A DNA stretch of 64,000 nucleotides from Rhineura floridana (taxonomy: Eukaryota > Chordata > Lepidosauria > Squamata > Rhineuridae): positions 25,440,261-25,504,260 of the forward strand of contig NC_084492.1 of the NCBI RefSeq assembly GCF_030035675.1, read 5' to 3'. Position numbers and translations under genes: made by a program. Positions 22,346 to 33,684 of this stretch are shown here, piece by piece. Each line of letters starts with the position of its first letter. Position 1 is the stretch's first letter. The notes under the pieces are model-generated. The model made no database searches. It was not told where the DNA came from and saw nothing but the letters and a program-made list of their open reading frames with translations.

Positions 22346-22919
22346 TACTTTTTTGAAGTCATGAATTGGCCACTTGAATGCTGTCAGGCAGTTATTGAGT
22401 CTCTGTGCCAGCACCCAGGTCTGGCCAACAGAGCCAGTGTCATGGGTTAGCATGCTTGGACATCTGCCAAGGACCCACATTCCAGGAAGGGGTCCTTCTG
22501 ACAAGATCCCCTATGGCCGCCTCCTCCTCACCATTGCAACCTGCTCGTTATTCACCTGTTCTGGGCAGCTTCTGAGGACCACATGCCAGTGTTGGCCCGA
22601 GGCAGAGAGAAGAGTGGGCAGAACAACAAATGCACATTTTAATGTTTGTAAACCCCTCTCTGTCTTCCTTCCAGGCAAGCAAGAGATGTGATCAGAGTTG
22701 AAGGAGACATTCCAGTCAGGCAAGGGTGCGAATCAGGGCCAGAGATATGGCCTAGGTAGAAGGGGTGTGTCTGGAGAAAATTCCAAGCAGTAGTGTGGTG
22801 GCAAATTCAGAAGTGCAGGGTCGCTTCAGGATAGCCACACCACACCCCCTCTCAGCCATGCCCCCTTTCCACTTTCCCTCCTCTCCCTTGCTCTCCATGT
22901 CATTTCCAAATCCACACTC

Positions 22920-23095
22920 CACTACAACAGATGTCCCTAGGAGAGGAGCCAATGGGCATGAAAGGGAACCCTTGTGTTAGCTACTGAGAAGAGTCTTCTC
23001 AGTGACCAATTCACTTCATTTCAGTCTGATTGGCTCCAATCAGCATGAAAGGACAAGGACTCTTCTCAGTGGCTAACCTGCTCCCCTTTCATGAA
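22920..23095. repeat. Unclassified foldback repeat
   Basis: gagccaatgggcatgaaagg and aatcagcatgaaaggacaag lie in direct order. actgagaagagtcttctcag is itself a palindrome, with gactcttctcagtggctaac farther right. This looks like pieces of one unclassified element in mixed orientation. Confidence 0.45.
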
Positions 23096-23109
23096 GGTTG
23101 GCTCGTAAA

Positions 23110-23262
23110 TAGGGACCTGGCTGGGACCCTGCTCCCAATAAAGTAAGGGGTCTACAACCCCCTCCCGAGACTCTGGACGACCACACCCCTGATTCCAAGG
23201 GCCAGATGGAGAGGCCTGGAGGGCTGCACTTCATCCCAGGCCTGAAGTTCCCCACCTCTGGT
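23110..23262 (+). mobile_element. MITE-G, partial
   Basis: tggaggcctgg-type words: aagggccagatggagaggcc, tggagggctgcacttcatcc and cctgaagttccccacctctg. It matches the left part of 3601-3935 in reverse. Confidence 0.55.
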
Positions 23263-23351
23263 TTGATAGCCTCTGCTGTGACAATCTTGTGAACCATGGC
23301 CTGCAACCCAGGGCTTGCTGTGTTAAAGGGAAGTAACTGCTTAGGGATATC

Positions 23352-23527
23352 GGAGTCATACTGACTTATACTGAGTCAGGCTATTGGCTCACCTGGCTCA
23401 GTATTGCCTACATGGACTTGCAGTGGCTTCTTCAGGGTTTCCCTCCTAGTCCTAACTGGAGAAGCCATCGGGGATTGGAGCTAGAACCTCCTGCATGCAA
23501 AGCAGTTGCTCTACCACTGAGCAGCAA
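23352..23527 (-). mobile_element. SINE-C
   Basis: atactgagtcaggctattgg, then acttgcagtggcttcttcag, ending in gcaaagcagttgctctacca and ctgagc, the reverse of the head with its A box. Confidence 0.8.
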
Positions 23528-23559
23528 TGTCTGTAAACATGGCCTCACATCCATACAAC

Positions 23560-24165
23560 AACAACAAAAGTTAGGGAAATGAGGATGTTATAGCCATGTA
23601 AATGTAAAGACCTGCCCTTGACACGAGCAATAGCCTTTCTGTGCTGGTCACGTAGAAGGGAGCTCCTAAATTCTCTTTGCTAGCGCAGCAAACCCAGTCA
23701 CTGAACAATGACTCTTTCCTGTATTTATTCCTCTTGGTGCACAGCAGTGGGCAGATTATAGGAAATGGTTTTCCATTTCACCCCAAGTGGTAAAGAAATG
23801 TGGGTTTTTTTGCAGCGCTCCTTGTAAATTTGCATTTACCATCCGTTAATGGATGAGTTTAGACTAGCTACATGCTCCTATGGTTTTATGGAAACGCAGG
23901 GAAGGAGGAGGAAATTGCCTGGGAATTTGTTTTTAATTAAGCAATAAGGCTCAATGGGCTATCCCTGTCATGCAATAAAAACCGCTCCTAGCGTAGGGTA
24001 GGAAGGCATTTGGTTCAGCTGAACTGCTTCAAATCACCCCCAGATTGCGATTAGATGATGACTCCCTGGAGTTAAGATTAGATAACTCTCCCAAGAGTTG
24101 TCTTATTGCTTATTACCAAAAGGATTCAGTGCACGGAAGCAAAGTGGCTTTTGTGTTTCAGGGAA
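23560..24165. other. Repeat-free block, candidate conserved non-coding element
   Basis: No repeat family and no coding exon was recognised. It is rich in TAAT/ATTA words and palindromic homeobox-like motifs (for example tttgtttttaattaagcaat, and attagatgatgactccctgg). In a region saturated with repeats such a clean block suggests constraint, but no comparison was possible. Confidence 0.35.
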
Positions 24166-24229
24166 ATGGAGTTGGCAGCTGAAGCTATAGAGCAACGTGA
24201 CTCCTTGCTCTTGGAGGCTGGGCCTGTCC

Positions 24230-24392
24230 TCCAAGAGGTCTTCTGTATCTTTAAAAGTTGTGCAGGGGGAAGGGAGAATTTCACCTTGTGGTTTTTCCCA
24301 TTACAGTGTTGCAAGAAAACCTGCACTTGGCGGAATTTTCTCTTCCCTTAAAGATACAGAATCCTTCTCAGGCCCTGAGCCTGGCAACCCTA
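24230..24392 (+). mobile_element. MITE-H, partial copy
   Basis: Matches the right half of 33685-33944: the caccttgtggttttcccatt block, then gtgttgcaagaa and an end in cctggcaaccct. The left arm is largely replaced. An L2 tail follows directly. Confidence 0.75.
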
Positions 24393-24690
24393 CTTGAGAC
24401 CCTTCTCCGGGTCCCTTCTGTAGGGGAGGCCCAGAGGATGACGGCAAAAGAGAGGGCCTTTTCAGTTGTGGCTACTTGTTTGTGGAGTGTCCCCCCTGGT
24501 GAGGTCTGTCTGGCACCTTCACTGTCATATTTTCAGGGCCAAGTAAAAACTTGCCTCTTCCTCTAGGCTTTTGATGGACTATGATGATGTTGCTTGCTGT
24601 CAGTTGTGCTGCTGGAGCTTTCTTCTGCTGTTATGGGTCTGTGCATGTTGCTTTGTTTATTTTTATGAACTGCATGTGTTTTTGTTTTAT
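24378..24690 (+). mobile_element. L2 LINE C-terminal and 3' fragment
   Basis: Translation gives ETLLRVPSVGEAQRMTAKER, then AFSVVATCLW and QVKTCLFL, aligned with L2 40262-41480. The 3'UTR follows to about 24690. Confidence 0.78.
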
Positions 24691-24699
24691 ATACTATAT

Positions 24700-24920
24700 T
24701 TTTTACCTGCCCTTTACCATAAGGTCCCAGGATGGTTAGAACAATAAAATGGCCAATTATAAAGCAGCTGTTACAACCATTAAACAAGAAAAGGGTAAAA
24801 ACAATTAAAAACAGTTCCATATATAAAACTATTTCATGTTTGAAAACAATAGAAACATTTAAAAACAATTCCACACCAAAACCCAGAAATAGTCCTAGTA
24901 CAGATGCAGACAGCGATACA
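24700..24920 (-). mobile_element. L2-type LINE tail
   Basis: cctgccctttaccataaggt and cccaggatggttagaacaat, followed by A-rich blocks ending at cagatgcagacagcgat. Confidence 0.6.
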
Positions 24921-25226
24921 TGTAAATTTGTGTCAATGTGTTTATATCATCATGTATTTTTACTTATGCTTTAAGTTACTTGGAGATCTTCTGGATAAGA
25001 AATGACTAAAAAGTTTAATTCATCATAACCACCAACAGCTAGGCTTCCCCTGCAGATGTTTACTCATGGATCGGTTAAATCCTCCACAGGGATGTAGGAT
25101 GGTCAGATGCAAAAGAGGGCAGGCCTCCTGCACCTTTAATAGTTATGTAGAAGAGGCAATTAAAGGTGTAGTAGCCCTGTCCAGTTTTTCACCTGGCCAC
25201 TGTACAGAGCTGTTATTTTTTATTGT

Positions 25227-25228
<2 letters not shown>

Positions 25229-25280
<52 letters not shown>
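25229..25280 (+). repeat. (ATA)n microsatellite
   Basis: About 16 uninterrupted units of ataata type in the 3' region of an L2. Confidence 0.95.
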
Positions 25281-25282
<2 letters not shown>

Positions 25283-25284
25283 CC

Positions 25285-26090
25285 CCCTTCACCGAAAGAT
25301 CCCACAGGAGGTCACAACAGTTTTAGAATACATTGTTAAAAATAGTTCAAACAACTTAAAATCACAATACAAAAAAGGGTGGGCCTAAAAATATACATCT
25401 CAGCTGTCAAAGGCCAGGGTAAAGAGGTGCGTCTACAGCGACACCGAAAATTGTATAACGATAGTGCCAGATGCATCTCTGTGGAGAGGAAGTTCCACAA
25501 CCTAGGGGCTGCCAGTGCTACAGAGAATGCTCTTTCCCAGGCTACTCCCCGAAGCTTCTGAGGGTGGCAGAACTACCAAAAGCCCCCCCCCCCCCCCGCT
25601 GATCTGAACACCCGAGAGGGCCCATAGGGAAGGAGGCAGTCCCTCAGATATTTAGGACCTAAGTCATTTACGGCTTTAAAAACTAACACACCTTGAACTG
25701 AGTCCGGTTCAACCACTGCAGCTGATTTAAAATGGGTTATATGAGTTCTAAAGGGAACCCCAGCCAGTAATCTGGCTGCTGCAGTTTGGACCAGCTGAGG
25801 TTTCCGAGTCATCTTCAAGGCAACCCTTCATACAGCACGTTCAAAGAATCCACTCCGGAAGGTACCAGAGCATGGAGTACTGTGGCCAAGTCATCTCCCC
25901 AAAGGGGCAAAGGTGGTGAACCAGCCAGAGCTGGAAAAAGGCACTCCTGGCCACCTGAGCCTCCAGTGACAATGTCGGATCCAGGAATACCCTGAGGCTG
26001 TAGACCTGCTCCTTCCAGGGGAGCGCAATCCCATCCAGAACAGGCCATCTCCCCATCTCCCGGATGTGAGAAATCGTATGTAATTTCTTT
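25285..26090 (-). mobile_element. L2 LINE fragment, diverged subfamily
   Basis: The minus-strand frames carry LVQTAAARLLAGVPFRTHIT, VLVFKAVNDLGPKYL, and upstream MDGIALPWKEQVYSLRVFLD then PTLSLEAQVA. These are L2 RT C-terminal phrases in the expected order with frame changes. Confidence 0.8.
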
Positions 26091-26340
26091 GTGAGAAAAA
26101 CATTGATAACAGGGTTGATGTCTGTGCCACAGAGGCTCCTTTGGGTATTGTGATTTGAAAAAGAAGATATGGAATGAAGTAAAATGTACCATCTCCAGTG
26201 TGTGGACAGCATCTCATAGGGATTTATGCTGCAACACAAGACAGGAGACAAACACACGTATCTGTCCCTCCTGTTCCTTCCTGCAGTTGGCTGGCACCCC
26301 CTCAGCTCAAGAGTGCAACCTCTAGGCAATTAGAAACTTA

Positions 26341-26497
26341 GGAAGCTGACTTTACAGACAGAGTTACCCCATTGGTCCATCTAGCTCAGTAATGTCAACA
26401 CTGACTGGCAGGTTTTCAAACAGGAGTCTCTCCCAGCTATATCTGGAGCTGGGGATTCTGCATGCAAAGCGGATGCTCTGCTCCTGAGATCTGGTCT
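26341..26497 (-). mobile_element. SINE-C
   Basis: ttggtccatctagctcagta, then actgactggcaggttttca, ending in gcatgcaaagcggatgctct, the reverse of a SINE-C head. Confidence 0.8.
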
Positions 26498-26510
26498 CTC
26501 CCCTGTGATC

Positions 26511-26999
26511 TCCAGCACTTTTCTTGCACAAATGATACTCTGCACAGAGTCTCCCCAGTCAATGTGCAATGAATGTGTTCTAAGGATTCTGGCGTGGGCA
26601 GCAGGTGATACACAGAAGTATCACGTGCCTTTATGTGTATATGTGTTCCCTCTTTATTTCATAAGTTCTCCTAGACTTATTTGGGTGACTTGTTCAATTG
26701 TACGTAAAATTGCTTTGTAATGTTATCCTAGAATTACCAGATTATTATTATTATTGTTGGAAGGCAGAGTTACTTTGCGGGTGAGCTGTGCCACCTTGTG
26801 GTAGGAATGCAACTGTGCTCCAAATTGGCTTCACAGAGATTTAGGAAACGGTGGGAGAAGGTGGGACAGCTTCCTTGCAATAAAAATTAAATAGAAGCTG
26901 ATTTTTTAGGAAGAATAAAAGGGACCTGAAGGCAATTTGAAGAATGAATGGTGCACGGGATGTAGGTGTTGGTCAAGCCTCATCCCTATTCCTTATGGC
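26511..26999. other. No gene or repeat recognised
   Basis: Unclassified, with a short ttattattatt run near 26742. Confidence 0.45.
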
Positions 27000-27235
27000 T
27001 ACATCTGCACTATACATTTAAAGCAGCATTATACCACTTTAATGGTCATAAGTTCCATCTAAGAATCCTAGGAACTGTGATTTGTGAAGGCTGCTGAGAG
27101 TGGTCAGGAGAGCCCTATTCCCCTCATAGAGCTACAGTTCTCAAGAGTGGTTTGACAATCAATCCCTCTTCCCAGAGAACTCAATGGCTATGTTCTGCCG
27201 CCACTGTTGGTGTCAATATGCCTCTGAATACAAGT
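27000..27235. mobile_element. MITE-E, diverged
   Basis: catctgcactatacatttaa, then agaatcctaggaactgtgat and agagctacagttctcaagag. Confidence 0.65.
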
Positions 27236-28329
27236 TGCTAGGAACCACAGGTGAGGAGAGTGCTGTTGTGCTCAGGTCCTGTTTGCAGGCTTCCTATAGG
27301 CTTTTTTGCTAATGTGAGAACAGGATCCTGGACTCCAGCAGGCTTTTATGCTCCTATGCCAGAGGAAGAAGCTGCTGGCCAGACCCAGCGTCAGAAGTTG
27401 GTATTATCGGGCACCTGCCAAGGCCCATACCACAGAGCACGAGGTCCACTGGCAACCCACTGTGCATCCTCACTCTTTTTCTTCTTGTTTCCACTGCCTC
27501 TTCTCTTGCCCTCTCTGGATGATCAAGCAGTGACAGGAAGTGTAAGAAGAAGGAGCTGCTGCCCCAGGTTGCTCTCCCTCTGGGCTGCTCTGCAGATCAG
27601 TCCCAAAGAAGGAAGGGCAGCAAACCAATAGCAGTGATGTTGGGAAAGATGAAATGGGCCTGCTGAGAGCATCCTGCCCAAGCTCATCTGCCCCAAAACA
27701 AAGCAAAACCCTGAAGCTAGCACTGTGCTTCAGCGACAACACTGCACGGGGTGGTATTGCAAGGATCAGCTGATATAAGTTCAATATGGTTCCAGGTGGT
27801 CCTATAAAGCGGCTGACTGTGGCCTGACTCAGCAGTCTGGCCAACACGTTACTCAGAGCTGCTTGCTGCCCACTGCTGAGTGGCTTGATTGCCTGTCTAA
27901 CAGTGCCACCACCTTAGTGATCAGCCTTGTCTCAAGAAACCCAGATTTGGCACTCACTGAGCGATGGCTACATGTGTGGATCAACCCACAGTTGATTAGA
28001 CAAGCAAATAAAATGTGCCCAGTGGATCACAGCCTAAATCATCTAAACCCATGAGTAGCTCTTTGAAAAGCTGGTTTCGAAGGAATACTCTTTATTTATG
28101 GACATACAAAGTCCTATTTTCTTTTGTTCCTCTGCCTTATCTATCTCGATCCCTGTCTGAAACAAAAAGATGAAATTTTGCTCCTGTGTTTCTCACAGGC
28201 CTGGCTTGCTGAAGGCTTCCATTTGCCAATGGTGCTTCCCCCCTCATTATCATAGGGTTGCAATAAAACTCTAATTCCTGGAATAAAATACAGCAGAATC
28301 TGTTACTGAGCCAATTAAAACCTTCCATT
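27236..28329. other. No certain feature
   Basis: Frames of 126 and 125 codons overlap on opposite strands at 27251-27847. Neither resembles a known protein. The sequence lacks CpG enrichment and splice support. Confidence 0.45.
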
Positions 28330-28620
28330 TCCATTATTTAGGATGGCTACTTACCTTTTACTCAATGGCCAACTGTAATGCAAGTGTTCCTATAAAAACC
28401 CCTTAAATGGCCACTATGGCAGCGAGTAGATTTTCCTTTGAGTAAAATAATCCTCGGTGAGTGAGACATAACAATCATTTACATTAATTAAGCAGCCACC
28501 TAATGGGGTGTTCAAGAGCTGCTACATCATTGGAATTCTTTGGTGAGCAGCTCTAGCCACCCAGCTGAACTGTTCCAAGCCCATAATTTTGAAATAAGCC
28601 TTTAGGCCGTGGACGTGATG
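28330..28620. other. Repeat-free block, candidate conserved non-coding element
   Basis: No repeat or exon was recognised. It contains the AT-rich words catttacattaattaagcag and ccaactgtaatgcaagtg and long stretches of balanced composition. Conservation is inferred from appearance only. Confidence 0.35.
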
Positions 28621-28942
28621 AGCGGTGGAGGTTGCAAGCTAGTGGAAGGGAAATCTTGTCTTCAATCAGTTTATATGGGGGATTCTTACGTATATTGGGA
28701 AGTATATCTTGAGCCTATCATAGAAATCTGAGTAATCCCAGGCAATAATACTATTTAATAAGTAATTTTCCAGCATGTTTCGAAAGCTGTCTCTGAGTCT
28801 TTGCAAGAACGATGGCAAAGTCCACATTGGCAAAGTTTGTGAATATTTCATCCATTTCACATATGCGTGTTCATCACACACACAGTGCCATCCTATGTAT
28901 ATATACTCAGAAGTAAATCTCACTGAGTTAATAGGTCACTGT

Positions 28943-29190
28943 TCTTCACCCTTGGGTCTCCAGATGTTGTTGGACTACAACTCCCATCAACCCCAGCCAG
29001 TTTAGTAGAGCTTGGAAAAGTTATTTTTTTGAACTACAACTCCCATCGGCCCCAGCCAGCATGGCCACTGGATTGGGCCATCAGGGAGTTGTAGCTCAAA
29101 AAAGTAACTTTTCCAAGCTCTGCAGCTTAGCCAATGGCCAAGGATGATGGGAGTTGTAGTCCAATAACATCTAGAGACCCAAGGTCGAAC
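28943..29190. mobile_element. MITE-A palindrome split by a MITE-B
   Basis: The outer arms read cccttgggtctccagatgtt and, on the right, the reverse complement ending in gacccaaggtcgaac. The core has ACTACAACTCCCATCA on both strands. Removing 29006-29122 and one flank restores a MITE-A of normal length. Confidence 0.82.
29006..29122. mobile_element. MITE-B (hAT), nested in a MITE-A
   Basis: Third copy of the 117-bp palindrome. Flanks are cagtttag (28998-29005) and cagcttag (29123-29130), 7 of 8 matching. It splits a MITE-A at the agccag/gccaatgg centre. Confidence 0.88.
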
Positions 29191-29283
29191 AACAGCGCAA
29201 TAGGTGAGTACAGGATGCCTTAGTGACTTACAGCTGTGAATGGGCCATCACAGCTTTAGCTGCACAAATCCAACTTTCGTAGC

Positions 29284-29490
29284 AGAAGGACCATAGCTGA
29301 GTGGTAGAACACATGCTTTACATGCAGAAGGTCCCAGGTTCAATCCCAGGCATCCCCATTAAAATAAAAAAAATAAAAGGGACCAAATAGCATATGATGA
29401 GTGTTCCTGGGCAGCCACTGCCGCTTGGAGTAGATAACACTGGGCTAGATCAACAAATAGCTAGTGTAAAGCACATTTCCTATGTTACTT
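29284..29490 (+). mobile_element. SINE-C
   Basis: gaccatagctgagtggtaga, cagaaggtcccaggttcaat, then a body with gataacactgggctagatc and an end in catttcctatgttac. Confidence 0.8.
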
Positions 29491-29644
29491 ATATAATTGC
29501 ATTACTGTAAACGCAATGATGGTTCAGCAGGGTCTGTTCCCACATTAAGCTGCCATTCATCAAGTACAAACAAATCAAGTGACAGGCCATAGACAGAAGA
29601 CAAGGGAACTAAAAGTGGTTTGGGAGAGGTTTTGCTTTCCATGG

Positions 29645-29918
29645 GAAGGCCATATAGCTCAGTGGTGGGAAGATCTCAGGCTTGATCCTTGGCATCTCAA
29701 GATCAGAGCTTGGAAAAGTTACTTTTTTGAACTACAACTTCCATCAGCCCCAGCCAGCATGGACACTGGATTGGGCTGATGGGAGTTGTAGTTAAAAAAA
29801 AGTAACTTTTCCAAGCTCTGCTCAAGATAGGGCTGGGAAAGACTCTGGTCTGAAACCCTGAACGGTACCAATCAGTGAGCCTGATGGAGTGATGTTTATA
29901 TTTGGTATAAGGCATCTC
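29645..29918 (+). mobile_element. SINE-C split by a MITE-B
   Basis: The head aggccatatagctcagtggt is followed by tccttggcatctcaagat, the MITE-B insertion, and then agggctgggaaagactctgg. The SINE can be reconstructed exactly by removing 29704-29828. Confidence 0.83.
29704..29820. mobile_element. MITE-B (hAT), 117 bp, perfect 8-bp TSD
   Basis: An almost complete palindrome with ends CAGAGCTTGGAAAAGTTAC. The target duplication ctcaagat lies at 29696-29703 and 29821-29828. It interrupts a SINE-C. Confidence 0.93.
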
Positions 29919-29935
29919 TTATGTTCCTAGTTAGG

Positions 29936-30006
29936 GAAGGGCTGTAGCTCAGTGGTAGAGCACACACTTTACACGCAGAAGGTCCAAAGTTCAGTCTCTG
30001 ACATGT
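29936..30006 (+). mobile_element. SINE-C head
   Basis: gggctgtagctcagtggtag, gcacacactttacacgcaga, then a B-box remnant. The body past about 30006 is not recognisable. Confidence 0.72.
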
Positions 30007-30199
30007 ACATTCTCGCACATTAATTTTGTTCCACTGTCACCTCTGATGAAGCAGAGTTTTTTTTAAAAAGCTGCATGCGTTTTACTAAGTGCAAAAGTAG
30101 GATCGGTGCCTAAGTACCATGAGCAGAGATCCCTTTAGAAGTGCTGAAAACTTCCTGGAACAGCTGTTGTCTGTCTCCAGCCCTACATGCATGGGCAAG

Positions 30200-30430
30200 C
30201 CTGCCCGGTGTTATCTGCGGCAACACACGGGACTTTAAAATGCAAAAATCGCTATCTCTCCAGGTAGCTAATTAAAATCCATTTTTAAAGTTTATCAGCT
30301 GCTGTTCCCAAGCAATTGCCCAAGGCATTCCACAATAAAAATCGAAAGCATAGCAGAAGATAACAGTAAAGCAAGGAACTAAAGCAGTTCCCAAAAAGAG
30401 CATGAAAGGACAATGATTTAGTAGAGCATC
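30200..30430. other. Repeat-free block, candidate conserved non-coding element
   Basis: Holds caggtagctaattaaaatcc and tttaaagtttatcagctgct, followed by A-rich sequence. No repeat family was recognised. Confidence 0.28.
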
Positions 30431-31784
30431 CAAAACCTACCTAAAATGGCAACTCACCCCTCCAACAGGAGCCATTCGCTCTCTGTGACAGGAGGGAGGC
30501 CAGGTCTGACACATCTGTGTATTTCTTGTGCTAGTCACCTTGAGTTTTTCTGCTGAAGAAGAGAAGGCAGGAAATAAATCTAAACAGCAACGGAGAGTGC
30601 AGTGGCTGACATCCTCATCAGTTAGGCTGCCACGACAAGATTGGACACGGAGCCAAGGGACCCTTGCTGTTGTACTGATCTTAGCTTCTTAGCTGAATTC
30701 GCATGGGCAAAGGTGCTTCCAAAGATTTCCTGTGTCCAGGCCAGTGGACACTTGTTTATGAGTGAGTTTGTACGATGGGATGCAGTCTTGAACTGGCAGA
30801 GAGGTAGTTTTTTGCAGCAAAACCAATCAATTAATCAATCAATAAAAACAAAAAAAGCAGAGGGTCTTTTGGTGGGCATCTTAAAGATTAACAAATGTAT
30901 TATGTAAATACAATGTAAATACATTAACAAATGTATTATGGCATGAGCTTTCATGTACCAGAGTCCAAATAATCAGATACAATCTTTTCTTAAAAGTGCA
31001 GCATCCAGGATCTGAATGTGAGGACTTTCGTGCATCAAAGTTTGAATGAGAGGTGGCATGAGAAGCCTGGAAAATGCTTCTTTGTTAACTATCATGGAAT
31101 AGGAGTTGCCATCAAATCCCAATTATGCTCTTGCCACTTCCAAATAGAAGAAGCTGCTTCCGTTGCAGCAGGCTTTTGAATGTTGAATTTTTAATAGCTT
31201 CCACAGCAACACATTTAATCAACCCCCCCTACAGCTGTGTATTTTGAATCATGAGAAGATATATATTTGGAGAATCAGTGGAGGTATGTTATTAGTACTA
31301 CTGCAAATGGACTCAAGAGGAACAGCATCAGCTGTTGAACTTCTGTGAATAATGCAGGAGATCTGTTGCTTTTGCTTGGAGTCGATTCTGCTGATTGCTC
31401 TCTATATTAGTAAAAAGATATGGTGTTATGCAGACATCCACGGTGCCTATGATGAGGGCAGGGGAAGACAGAGGCTCTGTTAGTAATAGTGAGCCATTGT
31501 CCTTACAGAAAAATGGGAGATTGGAACAACCACTCCCGCCCCCCCAAGAGTGTGGATGAGTAAAGAGAAACAAGTAGCTTGTTATAAATCTAGGTATAAA
31601 AGGGTCCCACCCTACAGACTAAGGATCAGTTTCCCTATAGCTCTCCCCCTTTGCAAAATAGTTCATGGAATGAATGGTTCCTTGGGAAATAGACTGAGTG
31701 GCGCATCCACCCAATCTGATCAGAGGCTGATCTGTGAGATGCAACAACCACAAAGACTGAGACAAGAGCACGTTGCATGAGGCA
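30431..31784. other. No gene recognised
   Basis: Unclassified sequence. The word tatgcagacatccac at about 31430 recurs at about 32642. Confidence 0.45.
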
Positions 31785-31916
31785 AGGGCTGTTACCCTAA
31801 TATCCTGCTTATGGACTTCCCAGAGGCATCTGCTTGGCTGCTGTGGGAAACAGGATGCTGGACTAGACAGGCCTTTGATGTGCTCCAACAGGGCTCTTCT
31901 TGATGTTCTTATGTTA
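31785..31916 (+). mobile_element. CR1 LINE 3' end
   Basis: ggatgctggactagacaggc, then caacagggctcttcttgatg and ttcttatgtt, the same subfamily as 35371-38640 but older. Confidence 0.82.
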
Positions 31917-32298
31917 GACCAATTTTGAAGAAACGTAAGTCTCTGCAACAATCACTGGAGGAACTATCCCAGAGAGTAGATAGAAAGTGTTTGACTGAAA
32001 CTGACCCTTACTCTAAGGACTAAGCTATCATCAAGGCCATCCTGGACCTTCCAGGAACCGAGATGAAATCCATTTCCTGGAGCAACTGTTACTCTGCTGA
32101 GCCCTATGACTTTTCTTAGCCCAAGAAGCTTTATGGGTTCTTTTCTTTGCTCCTCCCATCATCATCACCACAATTGGTTCTTTGTCCTTTGCTGCCAGTT
32201 CTTAATTTGTGCAATGCCAAGTTACTTCCAGGTATGTAATTTGCAGAAAGCCGGCACCAACATTTGGCAAACTAAGGCAGCTACCATATGTTTCCATT

Positions 32299-32629
32299 AC
32301 ATAAGAACATAAGAAGAGCCTGCTGGATCAGGCCAGTGGCCCATCTAGTCCAGCATCCTGTTCTCACAGTGGCCAACCAGGTGCCTAGGGGAAGCCCGCA
32401 AGCAGGACCCGAGTGCAAGAACACTCTCCCCTCCTGAGGCTTCCGGCAACTGGTTTTCAGAAGCATACTGCCTGTGACTAGGGCGGCACAGCACAGCCAT
32501 CATGGCTAGTAACCACTGATAGCCCTGTCCTCCATGAATTTGTCTAATCTTCTTTTAAAGCCATCCAAGCTGGTGGCCATTCCTGCGTCTTGTGGGAGCA
32601 TTTGGTGCACTTGTCCTCTTGCGATGGTA
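32299..32629 (-). mobile_element. CR1 LINE 3' fragment
   Basis: Almost identical to 35376-35690, including the aagaacataagaagagcctg end. It is truncated at its 5' side near 32629. Confidence 0.93.
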
Positions 32630-32744
32630 GGACATGGTGGTATGCAGACATCCACTGTGCCTAAATGATGGGGAGGGCTGGAAATAAGCAGTTCTCAAGC
32701 ATCTAGGATTTTGGGTGGGTTAGAGTAGCCCTCCCCTATCCCTG

Positions 32745-33213
32745 GGACAGGAATGGGGAAGACATTTGATTCAGTTCTTATTTCAAGCTGAATCTATCAA
32801 ATTTGCACTTTCTGAAACAATATGAGAACTCAAAGATAGCCATCCTTCAAAATTCGCACTTATTCAAATGTTGCAGTGCAGCTTGACAACTGAGCAATGT
32901 TTGCAAAAATGCATATATTAGGGGAAAGTCTGCAAAAAGAATTGAATATGCATGCACAAATATGCATGCATAACATGCACAAATGCATTATATGACGAGA
33001 CATGGCTTGCAAAAATATGTACATTATCAAAATTGCCTGCAAAAATGTGTTTTGTTAGGAGAAATTCGCACTGAAATGCTGGAGAGTTTTAAGGAGGATT
33101 TTTAAAAAACAAAAATATTGCAAATTGCTGCAGAAATGTGGGCAAATGAATTTAAGATTGGGAAAATGTGAAACTGAGAGAACCAAAATTGACAGATCTT
33201 TCCATCCCTTCTA
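32745..33213 (+). mobile_element. MITE-D, plus orientation
   Basis: From aggaatggggaagacatttg to cagatctttccatcccttc. It carries a local expansion of atgcatgcacaaatatgc in its middle (about 32940-32990). Confidence 0.75.
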
Positions 33214-33404
33214 TGGGAAGCCCACAAGGAGGGCACAAGTGGAGTAGCCTTTCCCGCCAGTCACTGTTACTGAATACCAGCCACTGGTGTTCCACAGTGA
33301 CTAGTATTTGGAGTCATGCATGTTGCCTATGATCCTGAAGGTGATATATTGTCATCATGATTAGCAGCGGGGGGGGGGGTTGAACACAGTTAGCACCTGG
33401 ACTA

Positions 33405-33590
33405 AGGTCATGGCCACACCATATATTTAAAGCATGTGATTTCCCCCCCAAATCCTGGAAACTATAATTTGTTAAGGATGCTAGGGACTGAAGCTCTGTG
33501 AGGGGTCAACTGCAGTTTCCAGGATTCTTTGGGGGAAACAATGTGCATTAAATCTGCTTCAAATGCATAGTGTGGACGTGACCTAAGCCC
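33405..33590. mobile_element. MITE-E palindrome
   Basis: catatatttaaagcatgtga, then aatcctggaaactataattt, with actgcagtttccaggattct and gcatagtgtggacg on the right. Confidence 0.75.
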
Positions 33591-33684
33591 ACAGATCAGC
33601 TGGTCACAGCCTTTCTTGCTCTAGTGAGATCTACTGTTATTTCAATTTAAATGACAGTTGTTATTTCTGATCTTGTATCTGTAT

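Noticed and set aside
25229-25280. CRISPR-like or satellite array
   Set aside because: It is a simple (ATA)n microsatellite. No repeat-spacer pattern exists anywhere in the window.
25841-26329. 162-codon minus-strand frame as a host protein
   Set aside because: It contains L2 reverse transcriptase phrases and is a decayed LINE.
27251-27847. Overlapping 126- and 125-codon frames as a gene
   Set aside because: They lie on opposite strands of GC-richer unclassified DNA, with no homology, splice signals or promoter context.
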